Part shown: one piece after another, positions 57,926 through 64,000 of the stretch | Layout of the letters: the number at the start of each line of letters is the position of its first letter | Numbering within the stretch: position 1 is the stretch's first letter | Assembly (NCBI GenBank): GCA_020631735.1 | Contig: CM036162.1 | Location: 93,048,401-93,112,400 of the forward strand | DNA length: 64,000 nt | Direction: 5' to 3' | Source: Saccharum officinarum | Lineage: Eukaryota; Streptophyta; Magnoliopsida; Poales; Poaceae | Notes under the pieces: model-generated | What the model was told of the DNA's origin: nothing | Database searches by the model: none | The model's input: only the letters and a program-made list of their open reading frames with translations | Position numbers and translations under genes: made by a program

Positions 57926-59984
57926 CTACCATGATCCCACAGCACCCTGGGCTGGGTTTTCAAAGTGAGTGAAGCCCCAGTAGGTCTTCAAGGAGTATGG
58001 TGGATAGATGGTTGATCCTTCAGTTGTGATCTTGGCAATCTGTAATTCAACTACAGGTTAGATCAATCTGTAACCATAAAATGAACTTTTGTTGAATGTT
58101 TACAGGTTCATACCTGGAATTTGTTGATAGATGACCTGTCACGGTACAGCAAGACCAGCAAGCACTTCTCAACCAGCTTAACAGCTTCTTCAAAAGTCAT
58201 ATCCTCGTGCCATTCAGCACGAAGTATTGGGATTGCCAGATGATTTCCAAATCCAGTAGCGACATGGTTTTCCTCAAAGTGGGTACCAATCATGTTAACC
58301 TGCACAGGCCAAGAATTAGGCATAGAATGTTGACAAAACAACACCAACGAATAAGTGGTACTATCATTTGAAAGAAGACCCTACCATGCCAAGATACTTC
58401 TCATCACCCTTTGGACCCTTTTTCACTCCACCAATTACAAGTGAGTTCCAGAGAGGATCAAACTTGTTGCGTCTGTTGTACATCACTCTTGTCAAATAAT
58501 TGTGGATCTCTTTGGGGCCCAGAGAGTTTCCATCATCCCACATATGATCAGACAGACTGAAAAGAAAGGGGAAAATGAAGAGTTTAAAATTTCCATAGCA
58601 TTAGAAAGAGAAACAAGAGTTCACCATATAATAATCATTATGAAGTTCCATATTCACTCGTTAGTGATGTAACTTACGTTAGTTCATCCAGATAGCGCAG
58701 GATCTCCTGGAAATCGCTGTACTCTCCGCTTGCTCCAATGATGCTATGCTTGCCAACTGCCTTAATGCGTTCCACACTCTTGTATCTCAAAGTTGATCCA
58801 TAGGAGGCTGCAAAGAGAACATAAGATTAAGTTCCCCATCGAGATAATGGTATTTCTCTGTGCAAGGAACTGGGACCAACCTCCAGTGTCACATGCCATG
58901 ATCACACCATCCTTGTATTTCAAGGCAATGACTGAAGTACCAGTCACATATGGATACCTGTTGTTGTGAGACAATGGCAGGAGTAAATCATGTGAATCAA
59001 TAAACTTATCAAAACTGAAAGCATCATAATATAATAAAGAACTATAGATGAGCTGAACAGAAGTGCCACACTACAAGAAGCTTGGAAACTACAACCATTC
59101 TGAAAAAAATCAAGCAAACAATTCCTATTGCCTTAACAGAGGGCAATGGAAACATAGACAAAGACTACACTCCGAACATAGCATACTGTAAAAATCCGGT
59201 TGTACACTTTCCACAAAAGCATACAGACCATGAGATGACACTCCGAACATAGCATACAGTTCAATTCTAATTTAAATGATGCCATTGTATCATAACAATA
59301 GCTCTTATTTGCCAATTCATATGTTGGATCAATAACTGGAGACAGGAAAAGGGGTGCTCACACTTAAAACCCTCGGTCTTCCAATTCTATTATTCGATTC
59401 CGACCTATTTCGTAAGTAATGTTAAATGTCACTACTCAACCATATGCACAATAACGTGTAATCCCCACAAGCTAATCCAAATCGAAGCATCCTCGCTGAC
59501 AACTATGAACATCTCAATGCCAAGTTCCGAACAGCGCATTGAATCATCGTTAACCCTAACCCGCAACAGCCCACCGCGGTCCCAATGAACGAAGCCTATT
59601 TTTTCGAAACAAGATTTCATCGGGAAAAAAAACAAACCGATGGAAGATGAAAATTTCGCCTTCCGTGTTAAACCACCCTAATCGACAAATAGTCCACCGC
59701 AAAATTCCTCAAATCTTCGCCCAAAAAGAAGGGGGCAAAGTAACGCAAAGTCGCGATCTGAACCGCGACCGGAAGCACCGAAATCTACACCCAAAGGAGG
59801 GGGGCAAAGTAACGCGAAGTCGCGATCTGAATCCACGAACGCGAGCACCGAACATAGGCCGACAGACTTACTGCGTCCGCTGCGTCGCGCCTCCTCCTGC
59901 CGCCGCCTGGCTCCCGCCCGCGGGGTGGGATCCCGCCGGAACGTTAGGGCCACCGCCGCCGATGCTCTTGGAGAGGCCGTCCAT
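57926..59984 (-). CDS. PBG1: 20S proteasome subunit beta type-4 (beta-7, PBG1)
   Basis: Six exons on the minus strand: 59984-59872, 58957-58881, 58807-58678, 58556-58385, 58299-58114, 58039-57926; 792 nt, 263 aa, all GT-AG with agreeing phases (2, 1, 2, 0, 0). The N-terminal 38 residues are a Gly/Ala-rich, low-complexity propeptide-like part (GGGGPNVPAGSHPAGGSQ). Then YPYVTGTSVIALKYKDGVIM, YGSTLRYKSVERIKAVGKHS, DFQEILRYLDEL, GPKEIHNYLTRVMYNRRNKF, HVATGFGNHLA, LLYRDRSSINKFQIAKIT, and the C-terminus ends GAVGSW. This is the non-catalytic beta-7 subunit (yeast Pre4, human PSMB4) of the 20S core, whose C-terminal tail clamps the two half-proteasomes in the family. The gene looks intact. Intron 1 (914 bp) has a telo-box-like TAACCCTAAC (59551-59560) and a repeated ACACTCCGAACATAGCATAC (59167-59186 and 59239-59258). 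Confidence 0.95.
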
Positions 59985-60600
59985 GACGCTGAGCACCGGA
60001 GGTATTCGAGATGGGAGATGGTGGCGTGCGTCGGTCGGTGCTTGGGCTAACCGCGCTCGGGTTGTGAGAGGCGCCGAGCTGAGAACAAAGGAGCAGCAAC
60101 GGCGGCGGCGTGGTGTTAAGAGAGGTGACCTTTTTTTCTTTCTTGCAACCGAAGCCGAAGAGGAGAGCGAGCGCCCCGAGAACGAGTCTGAGCTTGGGTT
60201 CAGATCCAACCCGGATCGAGCAGTTTGGACTGGGCTGGGTCTTGTGGGCTACTAGAAAGATACGGAGTACTCCGTACAAACAAATGTGCCAGATCGGGCA
60301 TGATCGCTTGATCGGTATGGGCTGAACTAGACTGAGCTTGTTTTTCCTACAAGTCATTTCTACTCGTATTAGGTAAAATTTCTCAAAAGGAAATATTTAT
60401 TTTATACATCCAAAAGTGGATGTATTAGGCCATACTTATATTATATATAAAGTAGCTACCACGATAAATGTAAAATTTTATACTCATATACACGTATCTC
60501 TGTATAACATTTTGCATCCGTAACCCATCTGGTATGATCCATGCCTGTCCATTACCTGCGAGTTGGATTGTCATTCGAATAGATGGGATCCCTTATATTT
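59985..60600 (-). promoter_or_regulatory. PBG1 upstream region
   Basis: A GC-rich leader reaches to about 60250, where a palindrome CGGAGTACTCCG lies near 60262-60273. AT-rich sequence follows. The long open frame here (on the plus strand from 59647) is GC-bias over the first exon and promoter, not a gene. Confidence 0.35.
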
Positions 60601-60734
60601 GAAAAGCAGTGGGTAAGGATGAATGTAACTATTCTCTACACCTAATAAGCCTATAGAGGAATCATATATATCGGCAGAACCATCGCCCGCCCCGACAAAA
60701 TAGAATACAGGAAAAAAATACAAAAATGTTAATG

Positions 60735-61070
60735 TTGCAACATGAAGAATTTTTGCAACATACGTCTGAAACAAGTGAAACATTTGCAACATACTCTTGC
60801 AACATGTGTATAGCAACTGCAACATGTGTAGATAAAACACTTGCAACATACGAATGAAATAGATGAAATATTTTGAATAGACGCTTGCAACATATGTATA
60901 TAGCTACTAAAACATATGTAACATTAAATAAAACACTTGCAACATACGTCTAAAACAGATAAAACATTTGAAGCATACACTTGCAATATACATGTACAAC
61001 ATATGTAACATATAGATGAAACACAGCAACATCTAGATGAAACATACATCCAAACGCACGAAACATACGA
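60735..61070. repeat. Degenerate tandem repeat around TGCAACATAYGT
   Basis: The block (C)TTGCAACATAYGT followed by ANNTGAAACA-like sequence recurs at least eight times with irregular spacing. Similar text is widespread in grass genomes; the parent element was not identified. Confidence 0.55.
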
Positions 61071-61190
61071 AGCTCGGTGCCATGGAGTATGCAGGCCCCA
61101 TGCTCCCGCTCTCTCTCTCTGTCCTTCTCTCTGGCCACATCGCATGCACAGGCCTCCACGCGTCGCATGCACCCCATGTCAAGCGAGGCC

Positions 61191-61320
61191 GCATGCGCTC
61201 CCATACGCCGCCTCGCGCCCCGCGCCGAACGAGTGGACGCACGAGCTCCCATGCGCTGCTCCGCGCCGCATGCACCCCACGCCGAACGAGTGACCGCACA
61301 TGCTCCCATACGCTGCTCCC
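61191..61320. repeat. GC-rich tandem repeat, about 2.5 units
   Basis: Units contain GCTCCCATRCGCYGCTCCG followed by CGCCGAACGAGTG (61198, 61255 and 61301 onward), period about 50-60 bp. Open frames here on both strands are repeat artefacts. Confidence 0.6.
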
Positions 61321-61552
61321 TAGAAAAGGACCAGTGCGGGCTCCACCTGACTGCAACTGCATGCACCGCTTTTTTTCTTGGTCCTCGTGCGCTCGGGTTT
61401 GTCCGTCCGAACGCCCTAAACTAAGCATTAGTGATGGAATTTTGTACTCCTTTCGTCTCCAAATGAATGTAATTATGGGAAACATGCCGATCAAATTAGT
61501 TAAAGTTTGATCAAGATTATAGTAAATTCTATTAGTATTTATGTCTGCAAAT

Positions 61553-62669
61553 GTACCGAGAAATGTCATGTGGTGGGCCTTAGAAAAGCACAAAGTCCCA
61601 ACTAAGTACGTTACCCTCATCAAGGATATGTACAGGGATGTGGTGACGTTTGTCCGAACATGTGATGGCGACACCAGTGACTTTCCAATTAAAATAGGAC
61701 TGCATCAGGGGTCAGCTTTGAGCCCTTATTTATTTGCTTTGGTGATGGATGAGGTCACAAGGGACATACAAGGTGATATCCCTTGGTGTATGCTCTTTGC
61801 TGATGATGTGGTGCTAGTTGACGACAGTAGGACGAGGGTTAATAGGAAGTTAGAACTATAAGGCACACGTTAGAGTCGAAAGGGTTCAGACTTAGTAGGA
61901 CTAAGACCGAGTACATGAGGTGCGATTTCAGCGCGACTAGGCACGAGGAGGGAGACGTTAGCCTCGATGGGCAAGTGGTGGCCAAGAAGGATACTTTTTA
62001 GTATTTAGGGTCAATGCTACAAAAGAATGGAGACATTGATGAAGATGTTAGGCATAGAATTTCAGCCGGCTGGTTGAAATGGCGTCAAGCTTCTGGCGTT
62101 CTCTGTGACAAAAGGGTGTCTCAATAGCTGAAAGATAAGTTCTATAAGACGGCGATTCGTCCGGCGATGTTATACGGTGCTGAGTGTTGGCCTACAAAAG
62201 GCGACATGTCCAGCAATTGAGTGTAGCAGAGATGCGTATGTTGTGTTGGTGTTGTGGGCACACAAGGAGGATAGAGTCCGAAACGAATATTCGGGATAGG
62301 GTTGGGGTGACAACAATTGAGGAGAAATTGATTCAACATCGGTTGAGATGGTTTGGACATGTCCAACGGAGGCCTCCTGAGGCGCCGGTGCGTAATGGAG
62401 TTCTAAAGCGAGCCGATAATGTAAAGAGCGGTAGAGGTCGACCTAAATTAACTTGGGACGAGTCCGTTAAGAGAGATCTTAAGGAGTGGAATATCTCCAA
62501 GGATTTAGCTATGGACAGAAGCGCTTGGAGATTGGCGATCAACGTGCCTGAACCGTGATCTCTTTTTGTCTTGTGCCCTTTATGTGTCTCCCTGTTTCTC
62601 GTCTCTTTTGGGTTTCATCTCTAGCCTATCCCAACTTGCTTGGGACAAAAGGCTATGTTGTTGTTGTAG
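61553..62669 (+). mobile_element. 5'-truncated RTE-type LINE with 20-bp target duplication
   Basis: Flanked by TAGTATTTATGTCTGCAAAT at 61533-61552 and 62670-62689. Codes for the second half of a non-LTR reverse transcriptase and its C-terminus. The 3' end TTGGGACAAAAGGCTATG followed by TTG repeats, not poly(A), is typical of the RTE clade in plants. Confidence 0.8.
61554..62558 (+). pseudogene. LINE reverse transcriptase fragment (broken)
   Basis: Starts VPRNVMWWALEKHKVPTKYV. The RT core shows GLHQGSALSPYLFALVMDE and WCMLFADDVVLVDDS (catalytic ADD). A 1-base loss near 61860 shifts the frame. Internal stops follow (near 61998 and 62125), then another 1-base loss near 62198. The final part has HRLRWFGHVQRRPPEAPVR, then RGRPKLTWDESVKRDLKEW and ends NVPEP. 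Strongly decayed, non-functional. Confidence 0.8.
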
Positions 62670-62709
62670 TAGTATTTATGTCTGCAAATAAATTTATTAT
62701 GAAAATATA

Positions 62710-62817
62710 GGCCCTTTTGGCCGGCTAGAAAAACGGCTGATGCTGATTTGCTGTGAGAAAAAAATACTGTTATTTTGTTAAAACGGTACGACTGATAAGT
62801 TCAAGCAACACATGGCC
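62710..62817. mobile_element. Short MITE inserted in the split MITE
   Basis: Starts GGCCCTTTTGGCCGGCTAGA, contains CGGCTGATGCTGATTTGCTG and ends CAAGCAACACATGGCC. This resembles the short GGCCCTGTTTGGCCGGCTG family of Andropogoneae, possibly hAT-type. Target duplication not clear. Confidence 0.5.
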
Positions 62818-62946
62818 TATGTTCTATAACTAATCTAATGGTACTATTTTTTCATGAGTATTAGTATATTTTTATATAATTTAAGTTGAAGTTTAAACCG
62901 TTTGACTCGAAATACAAGAATTGCATTCTTCTGCAGACGGAGGCAG

Positions 62947-63705
62947 ATACCGGATCTAGGACTGTATTTAGAACTGGAATATCTAAGTAGTGTTTACAGC
63001 AGCGATGGTAATGGTCACCGCCGGTCAACTCGAGCCGCAGCTCGCCGCCAACTCCGGCAACAACCAAGACAAGTCTGAGTTTGTTTATCTCCCACTTTGA
63101 TATAGCGATTACAGCTGTTGCCTACAGCAGTCTCCAGACGCACCTGGGCTGTAACTACTGACTCCATTCTGAGCCGGTGACTCGAGTATTGGGCTTCTTC
63201 AGTCTCTTGGTTCCAAGTCTCCGACTCGATGCTGGGAGCCTGGGACTGACTCCACCACGTCCATGACAATGACCTGCATGTATCCTATTCGTTTATTTCT
63301 GTACTCGATAGCTGCAGCAATTTGTGCTCATGGTCATGGCCCAGGGCAGCGATACTTCTGAGAAACGTTGCTGGTCCGTTGTATAAGGAGTTCATGCCGT
63401 CAGCCCGTAAAAGGCTTACTGACCTCAACTACAACACGATTACCTGGGACTGGCTCTGGAAAACCTCGACCTCTAGCCTTATGGATGCCCAGACTTGGTT
63501 GCATCGCCTGAGCTTCTCATTCATGCGAGCTATAAACGATTTGGCCATACTTCTTCATCACGCTTCGTGCTCGAGCCACAAGGAACTGAAAAACTGGCAA
63601 CCATACTACAGCTAGTTATAAGATCCCAAATAAAATTCCACACCTAATAAGAGAAAAAAAAAGGAAAAGAGAGGACCTGCCAAGTGCGGCTGCTTATGAT
63701 GCACT
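62947..63705. other. Intergenic or 3' UTR, nothing certain
   Basis: May include the 3' UTR of the gene ending at 63706. The open frame 63322-63615 on the plus strand has no recognisable domain and no splice context. Confidence 0.35.
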
Positions 63706-63865
63706 TTACCTCATCAGTTCCTCTTCTGATTGTTTGCCAACTGACCGATAACTTCTGCACACATATACTCGGTAGATATGCAGAGAGTGCCTTGAGATAT
63801 TCTGTATGCCCACCTCAAAACTTGCATTGCGGAACAAATATGTTACTGGATAACCTAAAAGCCAC
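63706..63865 (-). CDS. Last exon of an unidentified minus-strand gene (partial)
   Basis: Acceptor ATATCTGCAG|G at 63866 on the minus strand, then 52 sense codons and TAA (63708-63706). The deduced end starts WLLGYPVTYLFRNASFEVG, continues IQNISRHSLHIYRVYVCR and ends EEELMR. The phase-1 entry, good acceptor and unbroken frame support a real terminal exon whose upstream part lies beyond the right edge. The GYPVTYLF stretch may belong to the DUF4504 (C1orf74-like) family; this is a weak recollection, so no function is assigned. Confidence 0.5.
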
Positions 63866-64000
63866 CTGCAGATATTGAAACATTAACATGTCATTCAGAG
63901 AGCAAATCAAATGTCAAAACTTAACCAAGATAGCATCCATAACAATGGCAATATGCACCACACTTCTGTCACATGTTACTAGGACTATCATAACGATTAA

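Larger units (their letters stand above)
61447..62946. mobile_element. Stowaway-like MITE split by a LINE and a second MITE
   Basis: The left arm CTCCTTTCGTCTCC AAATGAATG (after TA, 61445-61446) continues to 61552. The sequence resumes at 62690 (AAATTTATTATGAAAATA), is broken again by the insert at 62710-62817, and ends GAATTGCATTCTTCTGCAGA CGGAGG near 62943. The order of the three parts matches a grass mariner-type MITE. The exact right end is uncertain. Confidence 0.55.

Noticed and set aside
59647..60255. Plus-strand open frame of 202 codons over PBG1 exon 1
   Set aside because: It runs antisense to the well-supported first exon and GC-rich leader of PBG1 and has repeated low-complexity blocks.
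61037..61674. Open frames up to 213 codons on both strands
   Set aside because: They run over the TGCAACAT and GC-rich tandem repeats and partly over the LINE and MITE on the wrong strand.
63322..63615. Plus-strand open frame of 97 codons
   Set aside because: No recognisable motif, no splice evidence; probably non-coding or 3' UTR of the minus-strand gene.

Overview
The window is plant nuclear DNA, almost certainly from a grass (Poaceae). The signs are spliced genes with grass-type exons, SIRE/Maximus-type Ty1/copia retrotransposons, an Au SINE, a second tRNA-derived SINE, Stowaway-like MITEs and a MITE of the GGCCTTGTT type. The element mix suggests Andropogoneae (sugarcane, Miscanthus or sorghum relatives). 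That is inference; no species-specific marker was seen.

Layout. 1-5125: tail of a Ty3/gypsy polyprotein (chromodomain end), a short 5'-truncated LINE end, the last exons of an unidentified gene carrying an Au SINE and a Stowaway-like MITE, and a complete tRNA-Thr(UGU). 5131-42218: one nested retrotransposon block. Its shell is element A, a minus-strand copia/SIRE element with 1.6-kb LTRs, a matching TTGTC target duplication at both ends, an intact gag, a nearly intact pol and a decayed third (env-like) ORF. Element B (minus strand, 2.2-kb LTRs, duplication GAGTC) sits inside the env-like ORF. Element D (plus strand, 1.39-kb LTR) sits inside the gag of B. A 4.9-kb solo LTR (element E, duplication CTTGC) sits between the A primer-binding site and the A gag. 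A deletion joins the right LTR of D to the right LTR of B through the shared bases TCCG.

42224-64000: a gene-rich island. It holds a TCF25/Rqc1-family gene (plus, 4 exons), a BRAT1/ATAD2-type AAA-ATPase with bromodomain (plus, 10 exons, one apparent 1-base frameshift), the 20S proteasome beta-7 subunit PBG1 (minus, 6 exons, convergent with BRAT1), and the last exon of an unidentified minus-strand gene at the right edge. SINEs, MITEs and a 5'-truncated RTE-type LINE inserted in a MITE lie between them.

The genes form no operon or pathway. TCF25/Rqc1 (ribosome-associated quality control) and PBG1 (proteasome) both belong to protein turnover, and BRAT1 is an acetyl-histone reader that counters silencing. 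The most unusual signals are the dense CG-rich, partly palindromic motif arrays just upstream of the TATA boxes in three LTR families. A further array occurs inside A, ahead of a leader that looks like a plant gene 5' end and could drive the env-like ORF.
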